From NCBI RefSeq assembly GCF_019059575.1, contig NW_024882945.1:95670-159669 (forward strand): a stretch of 64,000 nucleotides of DNA. The letters run 5' to 3'. The notes under the pieces were generated by a model. The model did no database searches and was not told the DNA's origin. It was given only the letters and a program-made list of their open reading frames with translations. Position numbers and translations under genes: made by a program. Positions 35,031 through 46,992 of this stretch are shown here, in pieces; within the stretch, counting starts at the first letter, position 1, and each line of letters starts with the position of its first letter. Source of the stretch: Amphibalanus amphitrite. Its lineage: Eukaryota > Arthropoda > Thecostraca > Balanomorpha > Balanidae.

Positions 35031-35755
35031 ATTGCGAAAAATGACGATCAACTTTAAAAGAGCAAAATGCAGCTTTATAAATTAAAAAAGATAGATAAAG
35101 TAGAAGTGTCCGAGCACCAAGACAACGTTTTAAACGACTGCCTATGAGAAGCGGGCATGGTTTCAATCAGTCTCCGATGTCCCTACAGCAGATACGGTAT
35201 AGAGTAAAACAGATACGGTACGGTAGGTATAGCCATCCTACTTTTCACTTAATGAAAAGTAGGATGGTTATTCACATCACCAATATAATAACCGGGTCTT
35301 TGGGTGCATATTAATACATCAAGCACTGATATTTAATCCCCGCTGTGAGGTCACGACGGTCAAAACATACATCATCACTCGAAATAGAATAAAATCAAAA
35401 CCCACTCCAAAAAGCTACCCACCCAACCAAGCTGGTAATCAAAATAAAATAAACGAACTTAAAAACGTACACCAAATGAAACCACCACAACCAAGCCGGT
35501 AATCAAAATAAATTACATTAAAACCACTCCAAATAAAACCACTTAAAAGCCGGTAATGAGCGCTGCTGCAGACAGGTTCATCCGACAGAGGTAACCCCGC
35601 ACGTCACGCACCCAACGACCCCCGAGAGCCAGAGAGGTTAGCTCTCCATTGGGGAGGATTAGAGCACAGCTTTACCGTTGTCAGGTTATGGAGGAGAACG
35701 AGCAGAGCTGGCCAGGAGGGTGATATAAGCACGGAAAGATGGGGGAGAGATTGGG
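35031..35755. other. Unassigned sequence with hairpin and short repeats
   Basis: A perfect 15-base hairpin ccatcctacttttca / tgaaaagtaggatgg lies at 35233-35267 with a 5-base loop. A diverged repeat of about 75 bp carrying aagccggtaatcaaaataaa lies at about 35396-35560. No gene seen. Confidence 0.5.
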
Positions 35756-36098
35756 TAACGATGGGAGACGCGATAGGTGTGGGTTGGAGAGCGGTGGGAC
35801 ACGGTGGGTGGGAGGGGAGACCGATGGGACACGGCGGATGGTGGGTTGGAGAGCGGTGGGACACGGTGGGTGGTGAGGGGAGACCGGTGGGACACGGCGG
35901 ATGGTGGGTTGGAGAGCGGTGGGACACGGTGGGTGGTGAGGGGAGACCGGTGGGACAGTGGTGGGATGGTCACGTGGTGGGAGGAAGAACGGTGGGATGT
36001 AGCGGTGGGTTCTGAGAGGGATGTGAGGGGAGACCGATGGTACAGCGGTGGGAGACCGATGGGACAGCGGTGGGAGACCGATGGGACACGTGGTGGGT
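35756..36098. repeat. G-rich minisatellite (cggtgggacacggtgggtgg)
   Basis: Units of about 60 bp combine gagcggtgggacacggtggg and gagaccggtgggacacggcg, then shorter 21-bp units ggtgggagaccgatgggacag to 36098. All frames on both strands stay open, which explains several overlapping repetitive ORFs. Confidence 0.9.
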
Positions 36099-36935
36099 TT
36101 GTTCGCCAAGTCGGGCAGAGTGGCGGAAGGAGTGGCATCACGCATTTCGGCACACGTCACCCGTGAACGGAATAGTACGCAACCTAATCCAGCCGGTTCT
36201 ATCCTTCAATGAGGACTAGAATAAGTTAGATGTTAGATAGTGATTGGATGGATAGAATGGATGCTAGGTTAAAATAAGTAAGAACTTAGAATAAGACCCT
36301 CCCAAATGCCTTCTAATTATTAATTAGATTGAATTAAAATGCGTCTTCCCTCGGCTAATTAGTAACTAACCGAGGGAAGACGCATTTTCAACATAGACCG
36401 TTGTCTGTAACCTTGTCTAACATTTCTCCAAATTGGACATGGGACAACCGATAAGAATGATCCTTGTAAGTCTTATCATAATCAAATCAGATTCATAAAA
36501 CCGTATTAATCAACAGCATTCGCATAGGTATCCGATTCAATATCAATTTCATACCCGTACTTTGTCCATCTGAAACATATAAACAAAGGTGGTCCGATGG
36601 TACGATGGTTATACGATGGTTCGTAGCATTCTCGATGGTTTGAACGAACCAGCCATCATACGGTTTAAGAGATAAAAGCATGCCCAAATACAGCAATATG
36701 TGGTGGCCCGTAAGCCCAAATACCTATTACCTATGAGCTCATAATTGTAATCTCACATCTGTGATCTGTATCACTACATGTAACACGCGCATGTTAGTAG
36801 GTAACAAGTCTTCGCATTGACCGCGAGTTCCACTCATGCCACCACTCCTGTCCCCGTACTCTCCACACGTATTGAACTGGGAACATTGTGAGGCGCAATG
36901 CGCAGTGACAACTCGGGGCGATCAATCAACCCACG
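36099..36935. other. Unassigned sequence with a 19-bp hairpin
   Basis: aaaatgcgtcttccctcgg (36336-36354) is the exact inverse of 36370-36388 with a 15-base loop. Imperfect ggatgg/tagat repeats lie at 36220-36270. No gene seen. Confidence 0.5.
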
Positions 36936-37680
36936 CTGCCCCCCCCCCCCCCCCCCCCACACACCACCAGCGCTGGCTTACCTGCCCTGCCACCATCCAA
37001 CTGCTCCGTATCTCCTCTGGTGTTCCCCTCGCTAACACCTGTTGCTCCTGATGATGTCCACAATAGCACACACGACAGCGGGACAGCGACTGAACGCAGC
37101 CGACCGACGCCGGCCCGGCCCGGCGCAGCGCAAGGCCGCCAGTCCGGGGAAGCCCAGTCACGTGACACACTCGTGTTTCAGCCAGCCGTGCCCCCTGGCG
37201 GACAAGTCCCTTGCAGGCGTCGCCGGCGGCCGGGGCGGCGGCGGCGGCGAGTGGGGACACGGTACTTGAAATGAACCAGTCGAGCGGCCCACGCGTTTGC
37301 TCGGTTGCTACGGGCGGGCTCAGCGGGGGGAGGGAAGGGGGCGGAAGCACGCCATAGACTCTCGGGTGGTCGCACGCTCGAGTCGTGTGTTTTACAGGCG
37401 CGGGAGACTGCCCCCGTGCAGTGTTGGCTTGGCGCCTCCTCTCTACCGACGAAGGGAGTGCAACTCCGCCACTTCGCCGCCTGTCAATCCGGTTGTTGCA
37501 GTTGGTCTGTGACGTCATCAGGGGGCCGGCGCCGGGTTTTACCTCGTGTAATTCGGACGCTTTGATACGGACCCGTGTAATTCCCGCTGGACGGTACACT
37601 GATGACGTCATGCAGGAAATGGTACAGCGCAAACACTTATTCATGGAACAACAGCCTTGAGCTTTCAGAGACAGGGTGGA
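36936..37680. other. CpG-rich block of unknown function
   Basis: A C-run (about 36941-36958) is followed by dense CpG to about 37600, with CRE-type tgacgtca at about 37510 and 37602 and a CTCF-like word (inverse ccgccagggggcac, 37188-37201). A 256-codon minus-strand frame spans it, but it runs through a transposon remnant (37555-37574) and the C-run and is low-complexity, so I treat it as a chance frame. A promoter island is possible, but no gene is attached. Confidence 0.4.
37555..37574. mobile_element. 20-bp remnant of foldback element E2 terminus with 9-bp TSD
   Basis: ggacgctttgatacggaccc is the right terminus of element E2 (about 38539-38558). It is flanked on both sides by gtgtaattc (37546-37554 and 37575-37583), a perfect 9-bp target duplication. 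It looks like an insertion that lost everything but one end, or was inserted as such. Confidence 0.7.
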
Positions 37681-37813
37681 GACTGGAGACATGAGCAGGG
37701 TATAACTGTTGGCGTTTTCTCGCCTAATAATGGTAAATCATTAAACCTGAGCATTGTATTATATTGTATTGTATTCACGATCGTGGGCGATCCACACATG
37801 GCGTGGCGATTAC

Positions 37814-38559
37814 GGGGGACCATCAAAGCGTCCAAAACCGCAGCATCCAAAGTACGCAACATCCAAAACCGCAGCGTCCAAAGTACGCAACGTCCAAAAT
37901 ACGTCCAAAATCGGGTATATAGGGAGCATTCACAACGTCCAAAATCGAAACATCCAAAACCGCAACATCCAAAAACGCAACATCCAAGGACGCATCATCC
38001 AAAGTACGCAACATCCAAAGTACGCAACATCCAAAGTACGCAACATCCAAAACCGTTAGGTTAGGTTAGGTTAGGCTAGGTTAGGTTAGGTTAGCTTTCC
38101 TTATCCCCGGTAGGCATAAATCAGTAGGTTAGGTTAGGTTAGGTTAGGTTAGGTTAGGTTAGGTTAGGTTGGGTTTCCTTATCCCCGGTAGGCAAAAATC
38201 AGTAGGTTAGGTTAGGTTAGGTTAGGTTGGGTTAGGGATAGGCAAAAATCAGTAGGTTAGGTTAGGTTAGGTTAGGTTAGGTTAGGTTAGGTTAGGTTAG
38301 GTTGGTTTTGGATGTTGCGTGCCTAGGATGTCGTGGTCTTGGACGTTGTGGTTTTGGAGGTTACGTACTTTGGATGTTGCGTTTTTTGGATGATACGTTT
38401 TTGGACGTTGCGTTTTTGGATGTTTCGGTTTTGGACTTTGTGAATGCCCCCTATAAACCCGATTTTGGACGTATTTTGGACGTTGCGTACTTTGGACGCT
38501 ACGGTTTTGGATGTTGCGTACTTTGGATGCTGCGGTTTTGGACGCTTTGATACGGACCC
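37814..38559. mobile_element. Foldback element E2 with (TTAGG)n loop and 9-bp TSD
   Basis: The 746-bp element is flanked by ggcgattac at 37805-37813 and 38560-38568. Inverted arms (37814-38055 and 38305-38559) are tandem arrays of 15-16-bp units such as catccaaagtacgcaa and catccaaaaccgcaa. The outer 50 bp of both arms match closely (atcaaagcgtccaaaaccgc). The loop (38056-38304) holds four ttagg arrays separated by the spacer tttccttatccccggtaggc. Minisatellite inverted arms plus a 9-bp duplication match the organisation of Drosophila FB elements of the MULE group. No transposase is encoded. Confidence 0.85.
38056..38304 (+). repeat. Four (TTAGG)n arrays with a repeated spacer
   Basis: Arrays lie at 38056-38094, 38127-38170, 38205-38231 and 38255-38304. 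The second and third are preceded by tttccttatccccggtaggc plus (a/t)aaaatcagta-type sequence, and the fourth by a shortened spacer ggataggcaaaaatcagta. The spacer matches the one before the array in E1 (13194-13216) at all but one of the first 20 bases. Confidence 0.9.
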
Positions 38560-38568
38560 GGCGATTAC

Positions 38569-38985
38569 CAACTGCCCAGAGCTTCCGAGGAACTACCAAT
38601 TCATAACTACCAACCTACACTATTGTCTGTTGCCATGTTTTCTTTATGTCAAAGTATCAGTTGACTGCTGCTGATATAGGCACTGCCCACTCTGGCCAGT
38701 TCGTCAACCCTAGGGCTAGGCCCTAGCCTTACCAATCAACAAGCTCTAGCTTCCATGCCACAGCGTACACAGCGACACCTAGCAACTACTTGTTCAACGA
38801 GTAGTTGCTATTACAGCCGACAGTTAGTGCTGCCGTCGGTGGCTAGCCACAGTCGGCAGCTCGACGCCAGTGGCTGACGTCAACAGCAAACGGATGACGT
38901 CAGCAGGAAACCGATTGGGGTGGATATAAAACAAAGCCGTGTTCACTGTTCGTGCTAGCCGTGGGCTCATCAGACCAGACACGTT
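38569..38985. other. Unassigned sequence
   Basis: A 10-base hairpin (agcaactact / agtagttgct) lies near 38783-38811, and a ccctagggctaggccctag palindrome near 38709-38727. No gene seen. Confidence 0.4.
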
Positions 38986-39118
38986 CCAAAAATACGGAAC
39001 ATTTGAACATGCAGAAGGGTGTGTCAGTCCCAAAATACGGAACATTTGAACATGCAGCAGGTGTGTCAGTCCCAAAATACATACGGAACACCTGGGCATG
39101 TGGAAGGGTTTATCGGTC
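38986..39118. repeat. Three tandem copies of about 43-47 bp
   Basis: Copies contain caaaatacggaacatttgaa and gtgtgtcagtcc. tacggaac recurs at about 38993, 39036 and 39083. Confidence 0.85.
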
Positions 39119-39211
39119 TAAAACACAAACCATTGTGAGTTGTGACTGCATTGGAGCGGGTCGTTTGTCGAGAAAGGAGGATGGTACATTGTGCATGTAG
39201 TGCATAAATCA

Positions 39212-39370
39212 TAGGCGGCGGAACGGGGAGGGCACCGGGGCACCGTGCCCCCCTTTGATTTTTGCATTTTAACATTAGCCCTATGGGCGTTGCATGGAAA
39301 GAATGGGACCAAAAGTCGGCAGTGCCCCCCCCCCCCTTACCTAATTGAAGGCGTTCCGCCGCTACTGGGC
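39212..39370 (+). mobile_element. MITE family A, copy 2 (MULE-like)
   Basis: The 159-bp element has ends taggcggcggaacg and cgttccgccgctactg. It is flanked by cataaatca at 39203-39211 and 39371-39379, a perfect 9-bp duplication. The interior is nearly identical to the copy at 591-738 read in reverse, apart from a longer C-run (39323-39336). Confidence 0.85.
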
Positions 39371-39379
39371 CATAAATCA

Positions 39380-40613
39380 GGCCTCTGGGACGTATAACTA
39401 ACTCACTAACAGCGAGAACGTTATATTAAAAAAAGGAAGTCCACTGTCCCACAGGCCATAGGTGACATGAGCTCAGCGATATGTTCTCAATTCCGTAGCT
39501 TCTCATCTCAGGGGACCTTTCGGGATCCACAAGACTGGAGAGACTCAGACCTGGACCTGGTTGGACACCAAAATGCACATTACCCGAAAGCCTCACAGGA
39601 ATGGGTGCAAACAGTGTAATCAAAGCAACGCATGGCGGTGTGCGTACGTAAACGTTAAGCTTCGGACTCCAAATTCTTCCATAGATCAGGAATTGCACGA
39701 TCGGAGGGACCGATAGAGTGCAGGGCCAGCGCAGCAAGCTCGGCTAAGCGGGGGCTCTGTCCTTGTGAATCCTTCCATTCAAAAGGCTCGCACTAAAGCT
39801 TTATAGAAAATGGCGGCCTCCAGTCTTTCCCAAACGTTATCAGCTCCATGAGAGCTCAAATATACAGCTCCAGTTGTATGTTATGTCATATGTGCTCTAA
39901 ATCCGGTCGCTCCAGATCCAAAAGCATTGACGGCGGGGCCCGCAAAACACGAAAACCGGCAGCTCCACAGCCACGTGTTCTAGTGGAGGAGCCCCATGTT
40001 TACACCGGGAAAACCGAGCACGGCCCTGCCTTATACGAACCATTACCGCACGGCTGGACCGCCTACTTATTTCCATAAATAGGCCGGATTTAGTCCTATC
40101 TACCATGCGGTGGCGGCTGCTGATTGGGAACAAACACGTGCAGTCGAGTGTGATAAACAAAAACTGCATGCAAATAGACGGGACCAGTTACATGTTCGAG
40201 AAACAGCAAGGAAATGCATTACACCTGTGCAATGACTTATTCCCCTTTCATAAAATATAATGCAAAGCATAGTACCTTCTACTAAAGGTATTGGTAGGTA
40301 AAACTAAAAGGTCATAGGGAACGAGGCCGACGTAAATAATGTTTGACGATAGAGAGAGGTACAGATATAACTTCAGGCTGACATGTGCGGACACGGAAGA
40401 TCATGGTTACTATTGGTAATGGTCATAAAGACCCTGAGGGAAGCATACTTCACAAAAAAGTTTTCACTATCCAAGGGAAAAACAGTTTTCACTATCCAAG
40501 TCCATAAACTACGCCACGCATGACAGGGGGAGGAGGGGGTGGATTTTGACCGAGCGTAACGATGGCGTAACAGGGGGAGGGAGGTCGGTAGTGGTACACC
40601 GTAACGTAACAAA
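39380..40613. other. Unassigned sequence
   Basis: A short direct repeat of gttttcactatccaag lies at about 40459-40500. The word aaaatggcggcctccag at about 39807 resembles a YY1 site or a start codon context, but the frame stops after 13 codons. No gene was recognised. Confidence 0.4.
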
Positions 40614-40614
40614 A

Positions 40615-41565
40615 GTAGGGGAGAATGGGGCTAGCTGTTACAGGGGTAAGTTGTTACAAAGGAAATATCTTTAAAAATACTCTTGATATGGCGCCAATAT
40701 TTACGCTAGCAGAAAGGTTACGCACATTTTACATGTCACTGCAGGCTCAGACCTGGTGGAACGCCATGTCACCCTGTAGGCGCACTGGGGTAAGTTGTGA
40801 CAGCAAAAGTATTTTTTGCTGGCCAACACTTTGGGTCGTTTTTTGTCAAGGTTATTTGTGTAAGAATGTTGAATGTATGTTCACAAAATTAAGCGATGAT
40901 TTCTTTTATAAGATCACCAAGTAAAACGCACTAGCCTCTTCATGTAAACAAACATTTGAGTTCAGTCTTGAGAAAGTCGGCCGCCGCAGGGCCGGGGCAT
41001 GTTTAAAGATGGCTACCCAAGACTGCTTATAGCGTGCTCCATTTCACCTGGGCGTAAATTTTGTGCAGAAAATCAAACTCCGGTCAGTATGGCAATGCAT
41101 GGTGCCCTTGGCGTCGCAGTAAAGGCAAATCAGAGATTGAGCCATGTTTGATGAGCCGTTTCATGCGTGTGGAGTACAGTAATGGTTTATGCTTTATTGT
41201 TCTTGCCTTTCAATGAGAAAGGAAAGCATGTTTAGTATTATCCATTAGGGAGGCTTACGATCGGTTCCGATAGGACGGGCAATGACCGCTATAATGATGA
41301 AGAAACTACGAAAAAAGAAGTGTAACATGTTACCCCATATCGTGTATCAAGTTGCCCCACAATTTTTCAACTTGCCCCAAAAATCTTGCTTTGGTTTTCT
41401 GAATTTCACATAAAAGTGAATAGTCGTAAAGAAGTGAAAGTTTGCATGTGCTTTCCAAATTGATTCAGCTAGCATGTGACCAAATTTGGTGCAATTTCAT
41501 TAAATAGCTTGGCCACTAAGTGCAGAAGACCAAAAAGTGTAACGCATCGCCCCAGTCTCTCCTAC
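40615..41565. mobile_element. Non-autonomous TIR element (gtaggggagaatggggc ends)
   Basis: The 951-bp segment begins gtaggggagaatggggc and ends with the inverse of gtaggagagactggggc, 15 of 17 matching. gttaca follows five bases in at both ends. Internal words such as aagttgttaca, agttgcccca and aacttgcccca echo the termini. A TA dinucleotide lies at each boundary, possibly the target. No transposase frame. The short plus-strand frame at 40625 has no domain. Confidence 0.65.
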
Positions 41566-41683
41566 CACTTAAATTTAGTGATCGACGCAGGCGAATAAAT
41601 CCATTACTACGCAAATGTAACGGAAAACTGTGAACACCAGCAAAAGGCCCAGCTTAAATCAGTGGTAATATCAATAATCAAGA

Positions 41684-41927
<244 letters not shown>

Positions 41928-42586
41928 TACGGTAAGCAAGTAAAAAATCAACACGAAGCAAAAAAAGAAACTGGGAATATATCCAACGAGAAGTGTCGAC
42001 AAAATGGCGGCATGAGACGCAGCAGCCGTCGAGCGACATCTGTCGTGTTGCGACGATCGATAGGACGCACTGATAGGGCACTACGGACCGGCTCTGCAGC
42101 ACGGCTTCATATCAATGACGTCATCAAACAAGAGCAGGATACAGTCGCGCATGGCGCTTCTTATCAGCAATGGTGCATCGTCTGAGGATCGCTCTCCTTA
42201 GAGCTGCCCTGTGTTGCAATTGTACACGACTTTGTTTCGTTTGCATACTTTCATAGCTGGGAACCACCACTGCATGATAGCAAGATGACGTATGTTCTGT
42301 TTTAGAATATCCATTACGTATGTACCTAAACTTTAGCCGCGCTTTCTGTTCCTTTGTAATGCTAAAGCAGCTGAATTCCATTACAATGTGGCTAAATCAC
42401 ATTTATAAGCGTACCATTACACTCCTGAGGCGGGTATTGGCGCGCTACACTCTCCAATATTATCAGATCAGGATGTGTGCAAGCGAAGCACCGCCGATAG
42501 CTTGTCTCTGAATAGGTGTCTGATATGACACGTATCGGATGACAGCATGCCAATATCATTTCCCACAAGGTATACCTAGTCTTGAC
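41928..42586. other. Unassigned sequence
   Basis: Contains aaaatggcggcatgag (42000), a YY1-like word whose ATG stops within three codons. No gene or repeat was recognised. Confidence 0.4.
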
Positions 42587-42782
42587 TCTTGAAAGTATCG
42601 CGCATTGGTGCAGTGGATCCAGCAAGCCCAGCCGAAGGTAGGCTGCTAAAATTCAGAGTCATTGAGCCAATTGACCTTCTCATTCATCCACCAGGTCAAT
42701 TGGTTCGGTGGCTCTCAAACTTAGCAGCCTTCCTCGGTCGGGCTTGATGGATCCACCGCACCGATGCGCGGTACTTTCGAGA
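42587..42782. mobile_element. Long-TIR MITE family F, copy 2
   Basis: A 196-bp near-palindrome with arms of about 90 bp: tcttgaaagtatcgcgcatt and (inverse) tctcgaaagtaccgcgcatc at the ends, ggatcca(g/t)caagccc inside, and caattggttcggtgg near the centre. It shares the inner arm with the copy at 5262-5480. Confidence 0.75.
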
Positions 42783-43346
42783 CTGTACCGCGTACCGAGA
42801 CAGCACACCCATGCCATCTGTGTATGCATGGAAACACAGAGTGTGAAAATTCAACAAGGCTTCCGCGAACCCATCAGGACATTGTATACGATACATGAGC
42901 GCGGCCTGGGAACTTCATGTGGTGGCTGCGTTTTTATTGTAATGTTTTGACAACACAATGCGGCAGAATTGGAGGTAATTTTTAGCAGTCTATCCGTGCG
43001 TCACAATGGTGCAGCTTGTCTCGGAAAACGACTAATCCCTCGCGATTATTTTCCGCCGGAGCTTCTGATGGCATGTTGCCTCCAATTTGGGAGGCAACTG
43101 TGCAAAACAACACACATAAATAAAGGTAGATATAAAGACATCGCTGGAGTCCGGATTTCCGAAGAGGCCGTTTTTTTGGTGCTGGGTTTGGTTTTTAGTG
43201 CTGGGTGCTGGTTTTTGAGCCGGAACGGTTGCCGGAATAACGTGAGTGTAGACCGTGAGCTCGCTTTTGATAATTTTTACAGTAGCAAGGTGAAAGGACG
43301 ACCGGAGTCAGGTATATGAATATTGAATATGCAAGTGGATTTTAGA
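42783..43346. other. Unassigned sequence
   Basis: A plus-strand frame of 116 codons starting at 42969 has no recognisable domain. No other feature. Confidence 0.35.
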
Positions 43347-43456
43347 CAGAAACAGACAGAGACAGAGACATAGACAGACCCAGAGACAGAGATATATAGA
43401 GAAACAGACAGACAGACAGACAGAGAGGCAGACAGACAGACAGACATACATACATA
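43347..43456. repeat. (GACA)n-type microsatellite
   Basis: Imperfect gacagaga units give way to nearly pure cagacaga, then acatacat. Confidence 0.95.
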
Positions 43457-44025
43457 CGATGAGACGAGCTTCCTCAGACTTGTCGGAAAATGTTATTGAA
43501 TTATCAGAGGCTGAGTATTTTCCCTCATCGTCCACGTGATCGATAGCATTTATCGTCTGAGACTCAGACACATTTATTTGCCCTTCAAGCTCCGCCTATC
43601 AGCTAATGCAAAGGCGCAGTGAACACTGCACCTTGCACAGTACAAATTGCACAATGCACACTGAATATGCCATTGGTATTGTCGAGCCTGTCAAAAAGAC
43701 GACAAAATCTTAGCAAACGTTGACGTATATTGAGCAAGTTATGTAGCATTTGTCTTCTCATACTGAGCTTCTATTCATCACACTGTATCAGCCAGCCATT
43801 GCTTGCATACAGGCCGGGAGACTGCGACCCCCCCCCCCCCCTCTACAGAGGAGAAGTGCTCGATTTGACAGATCACGTGACCCCGCTATCGGCACTCCGG
43901 GATGTGGGGGACGGGGAGGGGGCACTGGGGGGACAGAGGGGACGCCAGAGGGGGGGACAGGAAGTGTTGTCTGATATGACAGTGGAGAGTCAGCGCGGAC
44001 GTCGCGGCTGCAGATGACCTAAAAT
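43457..44025. other. Unassigned sequence
   Basis: A C-run (about 43828-43841) and a G-rich block (43908-43960). A plus-strand frame with a hydrophobic start at 43730 runs into the low-complexity block and is not called. Confidence 0.35.
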
Positions 44026-44034
44026 AGAGAGAGA

Positions 44035-44111
<77 letters not shown>
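44026..44111. repeat. (GA)n microsatellite
   Basis: About 43 dinucleotide units with one interruption. Confidence 0.97.
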
Positions 44112-44112
<1 letters not shown>

Positions 44113-45095
44113 ACGCTTTTGAAAATGTTTGTGAAAAGCAAAAAAAGGCTTCAAAGTTTGTGAAAAAACGAAAAAGTTAGCCAACATTGTAAGGGAGTTG
44201 AAAAATTAAAAAACTAATCAAAATTGCAACGTTGGAAATTTGATGTTATTTTTGTGCTCTTTCCAACCGCTAATATAATCTGCTTTGGACACCGGTGCTG
44301 TTGATATTACCTAGCCTATTTGGTTAACTGACCTGTTTAGTATCAGGTCCGTCAAAGAATTCCCGATTTAGAGCATCCCTATCATCAGAGCACTGCATTT
44401 AAATTAAAGAAACCCCACCGGTGAAGTAGCCACCATACCAACAGCGTCATCTGATAAAAGCATAAAAGATCTGCTCTGCTCCACACTCCCATTAGCTCAG
44501 CTTCACCGCTCCGCCAATTAAAAGTATACGCCCACAAACAGTTGCGAGATGAAAAGGTCAATGACTCGGTTCATTAGAAGGCCTTTTGCGCGGTCTCTTC
44601 TCTCCGAGCACTGACAATTACGCGACCAGAATACACTCAGCTGGGTAAGACGATACAAATTCCGAGAAAATGAGTCCGATGAACACGAATTGCGGTAAGG
44701 CAATCTCTTATTGATCGACGAAAAACATCGGCGTTTCGAGAATATAGAGATCTGACTCGACGACTGCACGCTTAGTAACGCATATTATTGAGATAGATGT
44801 AAAATTGAGCTACTAGGAAAATGGGACTATTGTGATACATTGGGCACAGCGATTGCGCATTGCCAATGACTCTCTGGGATCTATCCGAAATTTGTTTGTA
44901 AATCGCAATTGTCTTGTTATGTGTCTGGGGTATTTTATTACTTTGATGATGACCATTCAGTGAAGACATCTACGAACGCCACCGAAATTGCCACTCACTT
45001 TTGATGACAGTTGTCTATTTCGAAGTAATGGGAGGCGTTTGTTGCCTTATTTTTTGGTACGAAAGACAATAAAATGCCAGCTGTAAAAAGTGAGA

Positions 45096-45097
<2 letters not shown>
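44112..45097. other. Unassigned sequence
   Basis: No repeat, gene or RNA recognised. Confidence 0.4.
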
Positions 45098-45164
<67 letters not shown>

Positions 45165-45182
45165 TCCCTCCCTCCCTCCCTA
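45098..45182. repeat. (CT)n microsatellite grading into (CCCT)n
   Basis: About 31 ct units, then ccctctccctccctccct. Confidence 0.97.
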
Positions 45183-46501
45183 CCTACCTATCTGTTTCTC
45201 TCTGGCATTTTCCTGGGTTTCGGCACCAGCACATGGCGGAATAAACATGGCGGTCGGTACGAGTATCACCAGCGTCCCCAGTGGCGTAATCACCAGACAC
45301 CAGCCCACCATTGGTTTCCGTCTCTCGTCAATTCACATGTGTATTACTGCTACCATTCTATACAGGATAGAGTCTGTGGAGTAAATGATTACACGGAGCC
45401 ATCACATCAATAAACAGCCAACACGGCATGGAAACAAACACGGGAAGGAAGACGTAAAGGAAGGAAATTTGACGGACCTCCTCTGGGCCGCAGTTATAGG
45501 GTTGCCAGACTGACTCAAGCTCAAAATGGCGTCTGGGATCCGCCTGGAAATCAGGTGCATTTTATCCACAATGGCATACTGTTTTGGTTTGTTCTGGGAG
45601 ACCTTGCATACTTTCACGCCATCTTAGATATCAGGAAGACAAGGCCGGTAAATTATTCACACTGATTGCTAATAATGGGACAAGGGAAGAGCATCCAGTC
45701 GTGTGTCGGGTTATGTTCTGATATTGGTAGAACATGACTCGGGATGCAGGTGCTACTGAATATGGTAGAACTACACCATGTATACAAGTAAACTAGGATG
45801 CAGAGGAAAATAAGAAGCGTGGGAGCGATTCACATATCAAACCCTGAATATCAGGTGAAAAGAACATAAAGAATACCTATTGAAGATGCAAGTATGCATT
45901 TCTTTTGTTTGAGCAATAACCACTCCTAATATTCTAAAGATAATAGCGATTGTAATAATTAAAACATTAATGATGATATAGCTAATTCATAGACATAGAC
46001 ATAGAGAGAGACCATAGAATAGAGGCCGTAGTCACACCTTCCCAGGTCGAAACTTCGTGATACGTAGCCCTAAAAATATATCTAGAATCATGCTTATTTT
46101 TAACTAGCCACCAACAAGCGACCAAAAATCAATATACAAGTGCACCTGCCAGCACATCAAACATCACAGCAAATCCGATTTCCAGAGAGTGAAAAGATGC
46201 CAAGTTTTGCCCCCGCCTGTGCTGATCGCCATTGTGGCTAAATGTTTTCCCGTTCCTTATTACCGTGAAAATACCGTCTTTAATCTGACAAAGAACGCCA
46301 ATTGGTTTTAGAGCGATGCGCCTGTGAATCGCTCTACAACCACGTGTGGAGTTTCCTGTGTAAATGATGGTGTTTCTAGTTTACACCGCCAATTAAAATT
46401 CTACTGTGCAACATCGCTGGTGATTTGCTGGCGAAAAGGGAGTTATAATTGTCACACCAACCCAAGTTTTCCGTACTGACTTCAGCCATTTTCGCCTAGC
46501 A
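45183..46501. other. Unassigned sequence
   Basis: Two atggcgg words lie near 45234 and 45249 (YY1-like). No gene was recognised in the rest. Confidence 0.4.
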
Positions 46502-46992
46502 GTCTGTCGGTCTAGTCTGGACAGTCTGTCGGTCCGAATGTGGCAGTATGTCGGTAAGAGTCTAACAGTCTGTCGGTCTAGTCTGACACTTGACAGTCTG
46601 TCAGTCAGAGTCTGGCAGTCTGTCGGTCCGATATATGGGAGTCTGTCGGTCAGAGTATGGTGGTCTCTCGGTCCGAGTGTGGCAGTCTGTCGGTCTAGTC
46701 TGACAGTGTGTCTGTCCGAATATGCCAGTCTATTGGTCCGAGTCTGGCAGTCTGTCGGTCTAGTCTGGCAGTCTGTCGGTCCGAGTATGACAGTCTGTCG
46801 GTCCTAGTCTGACGCTCCTAGTCTGACAGGCCGTCGGTCCTAGTCTGACAGTCTGTTAGTCCGAGTGTGGCAGTATGTCGGTAAGAGTCTAACAGTCTGT
46901 CGGTCTAGTATGACACTTGACAGCTTGTTAGTCAGAGTATGGCAGTCTGTTGGTCGGAGTCTGGCAGTCTCTCGGTCTAGTCTGACAGCTGA
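46502..46992. repeat. 22-bp minisatellite (cagtctgtcggtctagtctga)
   Basis: About 20 degenerate units alternate cagtctgtcggtctagtctg and cagtctgtcggtccgagtatg. Confidence 0.9.

Noticed and set aside
36922-37692. 256-codon minus-strand open frame
   Set aside because: It runs through a C-run and a transposon terminus with its target duplication, is low-complexity, and lies in CpG-rich DNA where stop codons are rare.
46502-46992. Possible CRISPR-like array
   Set aside because: Units are contiguous and degenerate with no unique spacers; this is a minisatellite in a eukaryotic setting.
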